Origin: Firmicutes bacterium UBA3941
GTDB lineage: Bacteria; Bacillota; Clostridia; Caldicoprobacterales; UBA3941
Direction of reading: 5' to 3'
Assembly (NCBI GenBank): GCA_002385665.1
Contig: DGDX01000066.1
Coordinates: 28,348 to 68,759, forward strand
DNA: 40,412 nt
Both the position numbers and the translations under genes were made by a program. How positions within the stretch are numbered: position 1 is the stretch's first letter; the number at the start of each line of letters is the position of its first letter. Below, piece after piece: positions 1-7,435 of this stretch. The notes below the pieces were generated by a model. That model made no database searches. It saw only the letters and a list, made by a program, of their open reading frames with translations, and had not been told where the DNA came from.

Positions 1-1641
1 TTTACCAAGGTATTGGAACTTGACCTTTCAACGGTAGAGCCCAGCCTGGCCGGACCTAAACGGCCCCAGGACAGAATAAACCTCAAGGACATGAAAGAAT
101 CCTATCGCAAAGCGATAATCGCTCCCTTGGAAGAAGGCGGCTACGGCGTTGAAAAAAGCAATGCGGACAAAGTAGTTGCAATCAGATACAAGGATGGTGA
201 AGTGGAAGAGCTGAGGAATGGGTCTGTGGTAATTTCCGCCATTACCAGCTGCACCAATACGTCGAATCCCCATGTTATGATAGGGGCAGGGCTTCTGGCA
301 AAAAAGGCTGTAGAGAGAGGCCTCAAAAAGCCCAGATACGTAAAGAGCAGCTTTGGACCCGGCTCATTGGTTGTTACGGAATATCTCAAAAATGCGGGGC
401 TACTCCCCTACTTGGAGCAGCTGGGCTATAATATTGTTGGCTATGGGTGTACCACCTGCATAGGCAACAGCGGCCCCCTACCCGACGAGGTAAGTGAAGC
501 CATAGATAATAATGATATGACTGTAGCAGCTGTGCTTAGTGGTAATCGTAATTTCGAAGGCCGCATCCATCCCCAAACTAAAATGAATTACCTGGCTTCA
601 CCCCCGCTGGTTATCGCCTATGGCTTGGCCGGTACTGTTGACATCGATCTCTATTCTGAGCCCATCTCCTATAACGATAAGAATGAACCAGTATATTTGA
701 GGGATATATGGCCAAGTGACGAAGAGATTGAAGCCATGATCAAGGCTCATGTAAAGCCCCATATATACCGTGATAAATACGACGGTATTTTCCATGCAAA
801 TGAACTATGGAACAGCCTGCCTGTATCCGACGGCGATATCTACAAATGGAGCGAAACTTCTACCTATATAAGAAGACCTACCTTTTTTGACAATATAGAA
901 ATAGATCCCAATAAGGTCAAAGATATTTTAGGTGCCAGGGTATTGGCCCTATTAGGGGATAGCGTTACCACCGATCATATTTCACCGGCAGGGAGCATCC
1001 CTGAGACCTCCGATGCCGGTATTCACTTGACTTCACAGAATATAAAGACGGATCAACTCAATACCTACGGCTCTCGCAGGGGAACCCATGAAGTGATGAT
1101 GAGAGGTACTTTTGCAAATATCAGGATAAGAAATAGAATGGTTCCCGGAGTTGAGGGAGGTTTTACAAAGTATATTCCTACGGGAGAGGTCATGTCCATA
1201 TACAATGCGGCTATGAAATATAGGGAAACCGATACACCCCTTGTTGTTATAGCAGGTAAGGAATACGGAACAGGTAGCTCCAGGGATTGGGCTGCCAAGG
1301 GAACCGCCTTATTAGGGGTCAAAGCAGTCCTAGCCCGGGGCTTTGAAAGAATCCACAGAAGCAACCTAATTGGCATGGGTATTCTGCCCATACAGTTCCC
1401 GGAAGGGGCCAGTGCTGAATCTCTTGGTATTACAGGGACAGAAAGCTTTGATATAATAGGTCTCTCCGAGAACCCTTACCCAAATAAAAGGCTCCAGGTT
1501 CGTGCCGTCCGTCAGGACGGAAGTACTCTGGCTTTTGAAGCAATTGCCAGGATAGACAGCAACATTGAAATGGAATATTACGTGCACGGTGGCATCTTGA
1601 ATATGATTTTAAGAAACTTTTGGAAGTCTGATGACCATTAA
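1..1641 (+). CDS. acnA: Aconitate hydratase, 3' part (N-terminus outside window)
   Basis: The reading frame is open from base 1 and ends at TAA 1639-1641, so this is the C-terminal part of an aconitase (citrate to isocitrate, TCA cycle, cytoplasmic). The three [4Fe-4S] cysteines are visible: one in the SCTNTS motif (codon 250-252) and two in CTTCIGNSGP (codons 448-450 and 457-459). The swivel domain follows, with GDSVTTDHISPAG (about 957-995), YGSRRGTHEVM, GKEYGTGSSRDWAAKG (about 1255-1300) and ARGFERIHRSNLIGMGILP. Together these are typical of the AcnA/IRP branch. Roughly the first 350 residues, holding the N-terminal substrate-binding part, lie to the left. No clear terminator follows. The other member of this superfamily to consider would be a methylcitrate-type aconitase, but motif order and spacing fit AcnA better. 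Confidence 0.95.
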   Translation, partial: FTKVLELDLSTVEPSLAGPKRPQDRINLKDMKESYRKAIIAPLEEGGYGVEKSNADKVVAIRYKDGEVEELRNGSVVISAITSCTNTSNPHVMIGAGLLAKKAVERGLKKPRYVKSSFGPGSLVVTEYLKNAGLLPYLEQLGYNIVGYGCTTCIGNSGPLPDEVSEAIDNNDMTVAAVLSGNRNFEGRIHPQTKMNYLASPPLVIAYGLAGTVDIDLYSEPISYNDKNEPVYLRDIWPSDEEIEAMIKAHVKPHIYRDKYDGIFHANELWNSLPVSDGDIYKWSETSTYIRRPTFFDNIEIDPNKVKDILGARVLALLGDSVTTDHISPAGSIPETSDAGIHLTSQNIKTDQLNTYGSRRGTHEVMMRGTFANIRIRNRMVPGVEGGFTKYIPTGEVMSIYNAAMKYRETDTPLVVIAGKEYGTGSSRDWAAKGTALLGVKAVLARGFERIHRSNLIGMGILPIQFPEGASAESLGITGTESFDIIGLSENPYPNKRLQVRAVRQDGSTLAFEAIARIDSNIEMEYYVHGGILNMILRNFWKSDDH

Positions 1642-1731
1642 TAGGCTCTGGTAAAATGCCCGGTCAGGCTGATGAATGAATTTGCAACCATGACAAGGGA
1701 ACTAATTGTATCCTTTGCACCCTGAGCTATC

Positions 1732-1760
1732 TTGCATATTTCCCTTTTATAATATACTAT
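1732..1760 (+). promoter_or_regulatory. Candidate sigma-A promoter for the GH9 gene
   Basis: TTGCAT (1732-1737) and TACTAT (1755-1760) are separated by 17 bases. A second perfect TATAAT (1748-1753) overlaps but has no properly spaced -35. The predicted start near 1767 would give a leader of about 110 bases before the GH9 gene. The hexamers are only partial matches, so this is a moderate call. Confidence 0.35.
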
Positions 1761-1797
1761 ATTAGTATGGTAAAGGGTAATCCCATTATAACTATAT

Positions 1798-1852
1798 TTC
1801 TTGATGGGGCTCTGCACCTAGAAGTAATAGGCTTAGTGCATCACATCAAGAA
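1798..1852 (+). promoter_or_regulatory. Long imperfect hairpin in the GH9 leader
   Basis: An outer perfect 9-bp stem pairs TTCTTGATG (1798-1806) with CATCAAGAA (1844-1852). An inner TGCAC (1813-1817) pairs with GTGCA (1836-1840), and a short CTA (1818-1820) can pair with TAG (1829-1831). The structure ends four bases before the GH9 ribosome binding site (1856-1863), a position suited to control of translation, or it could be a DNA operator. It matches no riboswitch class I recognise. Confidence 0.4.
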
Positions 1853-1875
1853 TAGAAAAGGAGTTGGAAGAGAAA

Positions 1876-4380
1876 ATGGATAATACAAGTCGTTGCAACA
1901 CCTGTAATGAAAAGGGATTCAAACTAAATAAAGAATTGGGCTATTTCAAGAACATCGGCGTTGATGTTATGGCCTTTGATGATATTTACCCGGAGGGGCA
2001 CCAATCCGGTGTGAGCATCATCATGCATGGGAATCGAGTTGCAACAAACGGTGATATACGTTTTGAGCAGACACCAGGCCAATGGCAACCCGTACCAAAA
2101 CAGGGTGAACGCAAGTTGGATGAAGCCGCCAACACCATCACGACTTCTCTTAGTTTCCCGGATAGATCCAGACATCTCAGGGGCTTTAATCCCATGATCT
2201 ATCCAGATTTTGAGTTCAATTACGAAGTTATCGTCAAAGGTGAAGGTGATTCCGTCAGGGTGACTGTGAATTTGGACAGACCTATACCTGAGAGGTTTGT
2301 AGGTAAAATGTGCTTTAATCTGGAGCTGTTCCCCGGTGCATTATTCGGAAAGCCCTGGATAATGGACGATAAGCATGGTATCTTCCCTGAACAGCCCAAC
2401 GGCCCTGTTCTGACTCTACCTCCTAACTATCTACATACCGGGGATTTCAGTGAACCCGATGCAAGAGCTGATATCAAACATCTTTCCGGCGATAACAAGG
2501 GATATAACCCAATTATTGCCGATGATATCATCGCCGAACCCTATGCAGTTGGCAGGCGATTTGTGGTTAGACCAGACGATCCCTATAACAGACTCGTTAT
2601 TGAAAGCAAAGGTACGGAACTTAAGCTGTATGATGGACGTATGAATCATAACAACGGTTGGTTTGTCATTAGCAGTGAGGTTCCCGCCGGAGCAACCGAT
2701 AATGCTATCGAATGGGTTATAACCCCAAATGTCGTAGAAGACTGGATATACCCACCAGTTGTTCAAACATCCCAGGTAGGATATCACCCCAACCAAACTA
2801 AAACCGCGATTATTGAGTTGGATAGACGTGACAGCAATTGTGAGAAGCCAATTCTGCTAAAGATAACGGAAACTGGTGAGGAAGAAGTTTACTCCAATAA
2901 CGGTGAGAAATGGGGACAGTTCCTCCGCTATAACTATTTGAAATTTGATTTTACCAACATAAAAGAAGAAGGACTATATAAGGTCCGGTATGGATCATCG
3001 GAATCTTCTATCTTCCGTATCGCCAAGGACGTTTACGATCGTGGCGTATGGCAGCCGGTTCTGGAGTATTTCCTTCCCGTACAGATGTGTCATATGCGGG
3101 TAAATGAAAAATATCGAGTATGGCATGACCTCTGCCATGACGACGATGCCCGTATGGCTCCGGTTAATTACAATCACATCGACGGTTATGTGCAGGGACC
3201 TTCTACATTGACCAAGTACAAACCAGGCGATGTAGTACCCGGCCTTAATGTCGGTGGTTGGCACGATGCAGGTGATTTTGACCTTCGTGTTGAATCACAG
3301 TCCGGTGAATTCTATATTCTCACCTTGGCATATGAGTCCTTTAATGTAGACTATGATGTGACTACCATAGATCAGGAAAGACGGATAACCGAAATCCATC
3401 AGCCGGACGGTAAAAATGATATCCTCCAGCAGATCGAACATGGTGTCTTGTCCGTGGTAGGTGCCTATCGTGCATTGGGACGACTCTATCGTGGTATTAT
3501 CGCCAATGATCTAAGACAATATGTCCTTCTTGGCGATAGTGCAGCCATGACAGACGGTATCAAAGGTAATGACGATGATCGCTGGGTGTTTACTGAAGAC
3601 AATCCTCCCAGGGAATTGACAACAGCTGCTCATCTGGCGGCCGCCTCTCGTGCTTTGAAGGGCTTTAACGATACATTGAGTGAGCAGTCCCTGGAGGCAG
3701 CCCGTGAGCTCTTTGAGGTAACGGACGGATCAGGTAAGGCAAGAGCTGCAAAAGTACACGCTGCAGTAGAATTGCTTCTGACCACCGGCGAAGAGAAATA
3801 TAAGGATTTCTTGTTATCGGAAATTGATTTTATAGTCGATTCCATAGCAGATGTGGGCTGGTTCACTGCCCGTGCTGAAAAGGTAATGAACAATGCCGAA
3901 TTCTCAGAAAAATTCCGTAGCGCATTACCCGGATTGAAGGCGCATTTTGATAAGCAGAGCGCTGAAACCCCCTATGGAATTCCCTATCGCCCATATATAT
4001 GGGGAGCAGGCTGGGGTATCCAGAGCCTGGGCTACCGCTATTACTTCCTGCATAAGGCCTACCCTGAGATCTTCGATGCCGAGTTGATTTTCAACTCTCT
4101 AAACTTTGTTTTAGGCTGTCACCCGGGTTCTAATACCATGTCCTTTGCATCAGGGATTGGCACAAAATCTGCAACAGTTGGCTATGGACTCAACCGTGCT
4201 GACTGGTCCTATATCCCCGGTGGAGTAATTTCGGGTACGGCCCTCATAAGACCCGATTTCCCTGAGCTGCTTGTATTCCCCTATCTGTGGCAGCAAGTGG
4301 AATATGTAATGGGCGGAGGCTCCTCTCACTATATGTTCCTGGTCCTGGCAGCTCAACAGATCGCCAAGGAGCAGGAATAA
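1876..4380 (+). CDS. Glycoside hydrolase family 9 enzyme, no signal peptide
   Basis: A GH9 (endoglucanase or exo-glycosidase type) enzyme of 834 residues. I chose ATG 1876 because AAAAGGAG (1856-1863) lies 12 bases upstream; the in-frame TTG at 1864 would abut that site. Residues 1 to about 290 form a beta-rich N-terminal region I cannot assign. An Ig-like CelD_N-type domain follows (about 295-370, starting at VVQTSQVGYHP), then the (alpha/alpha)6 catalytic domain. The catalytic-base motif is GGWHDAGDFD, with Asp464 and Asp467. The C-terminal Glu809 in the QVEYVMGG segment matches the GH9 acid position. There is no secretion signal, so the enzyme probably acts on imported oligosaccharides. 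Some GH9 members of similar layout are exo-beta-glucosaminidases; the substrate cannot be fixed from sequence. The gene appears monocistronic, flanked by its own promoter and terminator. Confidence 0.88.
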   Translation: MDNTSRCNTCNEKGFKLNKELGYFKNIGVDVMAFDDIYPEGHQSGVSIIMHGNRVATNGDIRFEQTPGQWQPVPKQGERKLDEAANTITTSLSFPDRSRHLRGFNPMIYPDFEFNYEVIVKGEGDSVRVTVNLDRPIPERFVGKMCFNLELFPGALFGKPWIMDDKHGIFPEQPNGPVLTLPPNYLHTGDFSEPDARADIKHLSGDNKGYNPIIADDIIAEPYAVGRRFVVRPDDPYNRLVIESKGTELKLYDGRMNHNNGWFVISSEVPAGATDNAIEWVITPNVVEDWIYPPVVQTSQVGYHPNQTKTAIIELDRRDSNCEKPILLKITETGEEEVYSNNGEKWGQFLRYNYLKFDFTNIKEEGLYKVRYGSSESSIFRIAKDVYDRGVWQPVLEYFLPVQMCHMRVNEKYRVWHDLCHDDDARMAPVNYNHIDGYVQGPSTLTKYKPGDVVPGLNVGGWHDAGDFDLRVESQSGEFYILTLAYESFNVDYDVTTIDQERRITEIHQPDGKNDILQQIEHGVLSVVGAYRALGRLYRGIIANDLRQYVLLGDSAAMTDGIKGNDDDRWVFTEDNPPRELTTAAHLAAASRALKGFNDTLSEQSLEAARELFEVTDGSGKARAAKVHAAVELLLTTGEEKYKDFLLSEIDFIVDSIADVGWFTARAEKVMNNAEFSEKFRSALPGLKAHFDKQSAETPYGIPYRPYIWGAGWGIQSLGYRYYFLHKAYPEIFDAELIFNSLNFVLGCHPGSNTMSFASGIGTKSATVGYGLNRADWSYIPGGVISGTALIRPDFPELLVFPYLWQQVEYVMGGGSSHYMFLVLAAQQIAKEQE

Positions 4381-4424
4381 ATCCCATGAAACCGTTCCAT
4401 CATAATTGATGGTCAAAATCTAAG

Positions 4425-4463
4425 ATTAGCCCTTGCGGTGATGTGTCCGCAAGGGCTAATTTT
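4425..4463 (+). terminator. Intrinsic terminator of the GH9 gene
   Basis: A perfect 14-bp stem (4425-4438 with 4447-4460) encloses an 8-base loop and is followed by TTT. It starts 45 bases after the GH9 stop codon. The right arm also gives a short A-rich flank on the other strand, but no gene there needs it. Confidence 0.9.
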
Positions 4464-4772
4464 CTATCTAAACCTTATATTGGATATATCCGATCCCCTG
4501 TCTTATATCAGTCTCTATCCAACCTTCTTAAGTCATGCTATTAATGATATCAAATCATATAGTTAAACTTGGATTTCCGCTCCCTTGCAATTTTTCATCA
4601 TAATTGGTTATCCTATATATTGCGAATAATGCTCATCATATTTTATTCAGTTAATCCGCTATTATTATGTATTGAATATTGAATAACAAATATTGGATCT
4701 ATATTCAATTTTAATGTCTTTAAATGTAGCTTTTAAAATCTATCAGATTAATCGAAAGGTGGAATCTAATTG
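4464..4772. other. AT-rich intergenic region upstream of the lipoprotein gene
   Basis: This gap holds no coding frame I would accept. It is strongly AT-rich and contains one 9-bp inverted repeat, ATTGAATAT (4671-4679) and ATATTCAAT (4701-4709), about 65 bases before the next start codon. No well-spaced -35/-10 pair stands out, although the lipoprotein gene must be expressed from somewhere here. The repeat could be an operator. Confidence 0.4.
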
Positions 4773-5294
4773 ATGGGCAAAAAGTTAATATGTTTTCTAA
4801 TTGTTATATTACTCTTGACGATAGCCGTTTCCGCTTGCGCAGTAACGAAAAAGCCTCCTTCCAGAAAGGGAGAGACTCCGGAATCCAGTCAATCCGAAAA
4901 AGCACCTACACAGGAGGAGAAACAGGAGCAAACCCCTAAAAATGAAGAAAAACTGGACGGACCAACCAATGCCAGGAAAGTAAAGGATGGAAAGTATGAG
5001 GGCATTACCGACAAGGATGAACGAGGAAATTATGGCATAGCCAAGATCACCGTAAAAGATGGAAAGATCACTGAAGCCGAGTATACCGAATACACGGAAG
5101 ATAATAAGCCAAAAACAAAGGAGAGTGGGTATGATTATCAGCAAGCTTTAGATGCCTTTGAAAAGCTGCCAGATATACTGATTGAGACACAGGACCTCAA
5201 CAAAATAGACACCTATGCAGGTGCAACAGGTACCACCAAGACCTTCAAGATAGCCGTAATGAAGGCTCTGGAAAAAGGAATAAAAGAAGAATAG
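4773..5294 (+). CDS. FMN-binding domain lipoprotein
   Basis: A predicted surface lipoprotein of 173 residues. The start is ATG 4773, with GGTGG (4758-4762) ten bases upstream; TTG 4770 is the alternative. A hydrophobic signal ends in the lipobox VSAC, with Cys22 as the lipidated residue. A charged linker rich in Lys, Glu, Gln and Pro (about 25-65) resembles a cell-wall spacer. The C-terminal FMN_bind-type domain starts at DGKYEG and ends with DTYAGATGTTKTF; the Thr in AGAT is where ApbE-type flavin transferases attach FMN in this family. By analogy with PplA-like lipoproteins, it may carry electrons outside the membrane; that is inference. No apbE or NADH dehydrogenase gene is in the window. 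Confidence 0.85.
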   Translation: MGKKLICFLIVILLLTIAVSACAVTKKPPSRKGETPESSQSEKAPTQEEKQEQTPKNEEKLDGPTNARKVKDGKYEGITDKDERGNYGIAKITVKDGKITEAEYTEYTEDNKPKTKESGYDYQQALDAFEKLPDILIETQDLNKIDTYAGATGTTKTFKIAVMKALEKGIKEE

Positions 5295-5308
5295 TTATAT
5301 AACTATTC
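5289..5308. terminator. 20-bp palindrome holding both convergent stop codons
   Basis: A perfect 20-bp palindrome (arms GAATAGTTAT / ATAACTATTC). It contains TAG of the lipoprotein gene (5292-5294, plus) and TAG of the thioesterase gene (5303-5305, minus). Flanks are A-rich on the left and T-rich on the right, so it may act as a weak bidirectional terminator. The stem has no GC-rich core and no long T-run, so the call is tentative. Confidence 0.45.
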
Positions 5309-5734
5309 CTCTTGAACACACCTTTGAAACAATTGGTACAAATCAGGAGCTGTTTTCTTTATATTTATTGGCTTTAGGTTGCTATCCGTAATTGCATTAA
5401 CGGTCTTACCCTTTGCCAATAGGCTGTTATCCTCCTTCCTGATGACCTCATACTCCATAGTAATCCTCGCTCCAGTAAAACCTGTCATAGTGGTACGTAT
5501 GATAAGCAGGTCATCATATAGGGCGCCTTGTAAATACTTGCAGTAGGTTTCCCTGAGGGGTAGCAATATACCCCTTTCCTCCGCTTCCCTGTAGCTAAGG
5601 CCCTGCTGACGCATATATTCGGTCCTGGCCACTTCAAACCAAACATAATAATTGGAATGATGCACGATTCCCATACGATCCGTTTCCTTGTACCTGACTC
5701 GTATCTCGGTATCCACCGTTACCAGTTTAACCAT
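5303..5734 (-). CDS. YbgC/4HBT-type acyl-CoA thioesterase
   Basis: A 143-residue single hotdog-fold protein, the usual size of the 4-hydroxybenzoyl-CoA thioesterase/YbgC family, which hydrolyses acyl-CoA thioesters in the cytoplasm. The family signature TDRMGIVHHSNYYVWFEVAR is near the N-terminus (about 18-37); its Asp is the catalytic residue in this family. The ATG at 5734 is the only ATG near the conserved start and has an in-frame stop two codons upstream. Its AGGAG site directly abuts the ATG, which is unusually close and suggests weak translation. It lies 160 bases downstream of pfkA on the same strand, so it may be the last gene of that operon. The substrate is unknown. Confidence 0.88.
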   Translation of the reverse strand: MVKLVTVDTEIRVRYKETDRMGIVHHSNYYVWFEVARTEYMRQQGLSYREAEERGILLPLRETYCKYLQGALYDDLLIIRTTMTGFTGARITMEYEVIRKEDNSLLAKGKTVNAITDSNLKPINIKKTAPDLYQLFQRCVQEE

Positions 5735-5755
5735 CTCCTATGCTCTGCATGCTAA

Positions 5756-5779
5756 CGGTATAAAACTATGTTTATACCG
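5756..5779 (-). promoter_or_regulatory. Inverted repeat upstream of the thioesterase gene
   Basis: A 9-bp stem pairs CGGTATAAA (5756-5764) with TTTATACCG (5771-5779), with a 6-base loop. It lies 22 bases before the thioesterase start and has no T-run on the minus strand, so it looks more like an operator or leader hairpin than a terminator. A TATAAA lies just upstream on the minus strand near 5790, but without a convincing -35. Confidence 0.3.
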
Positions 5780-5894
5780 GCTGTAGCTTTATAATCCCTG
5801 TAACTCATAGATCCCTTAATTTAGGGTGTTGAAAGCTGTATATATGCCCCTTGGATACAGCTATTACAATAGAACTTATCCAAGGCCAGACTGT

Positions 5895-6854
5895 CTAAAT
5901 TGATAAGATCTTGGACATTTCATAAAGATCTGTATCAAAACTCTTTTGCATTGCCATGCCTTCTTCGATATCGCAATCAGTTATCTGGTTATTTCTAATA
6001 GATACTAATCTATTTATCCTGCCCTCTTTCAGGGAATTTACTGCATGATACCCCATCTTACTTGCCAGAATTCTATCTGCCACCGTAGGATTGCCACCAC
6101 GTTGAATATGGCCCAGTACCGTAGCCCTGGTCTCAATCCCGGTCTTTTCTTCGATCTGTGCACATAATTCGTTTACATCGATCATGCCTTCAGCAAGCAT
6201 GATGATGTGTGAGCTCTTACCCCGGTCCCTGCCTTGAATAAGCCGCCTGCATAGTTCATTAATATTAAGGGAGATTTCGGGTATAATGATATGCTCAGCC
6301 CCTCCAGCGACCCCGGTATAGAGGGCAATATCTCCACGACCTCGACCCATAACTTCAATCACGTTTGCCCGCTGGTGGGACGTTACGGTATCCCTGATTT
6401 TATTAATGGCGTCAACAACTGTATTTGTTGCCGTATCGAAGCCTATAGTAAAATCTGTAGAGCTAACATCATTGTCTATGGTGGCAGGAATTCCAATAAC
6501 CGGTATTCCCAATCGGCATAAATCATAAGCCCCCCTGAAAGTTCCATCGCCACCAATAACAATTATGCCTTCAATTTCAAATATCTCCGCCATGTTTTTG
6601 GCCTTTTTTTGACCCTCTGGGGTCCTAAACTCCTCAGAGCGATCTGTATGGAGTATAGTTCCACCTCTGTGTACTATGTCCCCAACTGAAGTAATATCCA
6701 TTTCCCGCAGATCCCCATATATAAGACCATTGTATCCTCTTCGGATGCCGATTACCTTCATTCCATAATAGACCGCAGTACGGACCACTGCCCGTATTGC
6801 AGCATTCATTCCCGGAGCATCCCCACCACTTGTCAAGACCCCTATTGTTTTCAT
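5895..6854 (-). CDS. pfkA: ATP-dependent 6-phosphofructokinase
   Basis: Phosphorylates fructose 6-phosphate to fructose 1,6-bisphosphate in glycolysis. Length 319 residues, the standard bacterial PfkA size. The N-terminal [17 protein letters not shown] matches the ATP-binding loop. GGDGT places Gly at position 104, which indicates ATP rather than pyrophosphate as phosphoryl donor. TIDND places the catalytic Asp at 127, in standard PfkA numbering. Later motifs include [10 protein letters not shown] and [16 protein letters not shown], the latter with conserved substrate and effector residues. The start has AGGAGGT eight bases upstream. It follows a small ORF by 30 bases in a dnaE-mtrB-orf-pfkA operon. 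Pyruvate kinase, which often follows pfkA in Clostridia, is absent here. Confidence 0.97.
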   Translation of the reverse strand: MKTIGVLTSGGDAPGMNAAIRAVVRTAVYYGMKVIGIRRGYNGLIYGDLREMDITSVGDIVHRGGTILHTDRSEEFRTPEGQKKAKNMAEIFEIEGIIVIGGDGTFRGAYDLCRLGIPVIGIPATIDNDVSSTDFTIGFDTATNTVVDAINKIRDTVTSHQRANVIEVMGRGRGDIALYTGVAGGAEHIIIPEISLNINELCRRLIQGRDRGKSSHIIMLAEGMIDVNELCAQIEEKTGIETRATVLGHIQRGGNPTVADRILASKMGYHAVNSLKEGRINRLVSIRNNQITDCDIEEGMAMQKSFDTDLYEMSKILSI

Positions 6855-6884
6855 CTTTTATGACCTCCTCATAAATTTATAGAA

Positions 6885-7082
6885 CTAAAATCCGTATTCC
6901 ATAAGTATGTTGTGGACCTCCCCGACTTCCGATTGGGGGACCATTATCTCGAAACAGTTCTCTTCAGGTGCTATATTTTTATAGACAGGTCTTATCTTGT
7001 AAGGTATATTTTCATCCCCCAAAATATCTTCTATGGCATCGACATCCTTTTTATGATGCGCCATGTATACAACGACCCACAT
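6885..7082 (-). CDS. Small DUF2007-like protein between mtrB and pfkA
   Basis: A 65-residue protein. ATG 7082 has a G-rich site (AGGGGGG) about six bases upstream; an internal ATG seven codons in is the alternative. The pattern is beta strand (VVVYMA), helix (KKDVDAIEDILGDENIPYK), strand, then a C-terminal strand-helix ending HNILMEYGF. This resembles the small ferredoxin-like DUF2007 (putative signal-transducing) family. There are no cysteines for metal apart from one. It sits 25 bases after mtrB and 30 before pfkA, so it is almost certainly cotranscribed. The function is unknown; DUF2007 membership is inferred by eye. Confidence 0.7.
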   Translation of the reverse strand: MWVVVYMAHHKKDVDAIEDILGDENIPYKIRPVYKNIAPEENCFEIMVPQSEVGEVHNILMEYGF

Positions 7083-7107
7083 TACAAGCCCCCCTATGAG
7101 ACATTGT

Positions 7108-7341
7108 TTAATATTTTTCCCCCGAGTTTATCACTCCGTGCTTGGTATAGATGACAGCCTTACCGCGAATTTTTATGGCAGATGTGTTCTCTGTAAACTG
7201 GGCTATCATAACCTCGCCCCTGTCAAGCTTTTCTGTATGATGGAATTTTGTGTCCCTCCCCCGGGTTAGGCCAATAATATTTACCCCGTCCTCCTTGGCA
7301 AGAATGCAAACATAATCATTGGTTAAATCCTTTAAATCCAT
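7108..7341 (-). CDS. mtrB: trp RNA-binding attenuation protein (TRAP)
   Basis: A 77-residue protein closely matching the Bacillus TRAP subunit, which forms an 11-mer ring that binds tryptophan and wraps RNA carrying (G/U)AG repeats to attenuate trp genes. I chose ATG 7341 because AGGAGGT lies eight bases upstream; the frame stays open to 7416, but that extension is not TRAP-like. The core [19 protein letters not shown] and [14 protein letters not shown] are near-identical to the known protein. The RNA-binding KKR set is present as Lys38, Lys57 and Arg59. The tryptophan-pocket residues Thr26, Gln48, Thr50 and Ser54 are also present. It lies 94 bases downstream of dnaE, not beside folE as in Bacillus. 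I see no array of (G/U)AG triplets nearby and no anti-TRAP gene. Confidence 0.95.
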   Translation of the reverse strand: MDLKDLTNDYVCILAKEDGVNIIGLTRGRDTKFHHTEKLDRGEVMIAQFTENTSAIKIRGKAVIYTKHGVINSGEKY

Positions 7342-7435
7342 TTCGCACAACCTCCTAAATACACAATGCCCACAACCCTTACTAAATTGATATCTTACCA
7401 TACCAAAAGCATACAAGGCTTACTTCTATTTGAAG

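Noticed and set aside
5834..5885. Overlapping hairpins after pfkA (5834-5841 with 5855-5862; 5849-5857 with 5877-5885)
   Set aside because: The two stems exclude each other, which could suggest an attenuator, but there is no T-run and no leader peptide, and the position between pfkA and the thioesterase gene does not call for one.
7342..7435. Possible TRAP-binding site in the dnaE-mtrB gap
   Set aside because: The minus strand has only scattered TAG triplets, not a regular run of nine or more with 2-3 base spacing.
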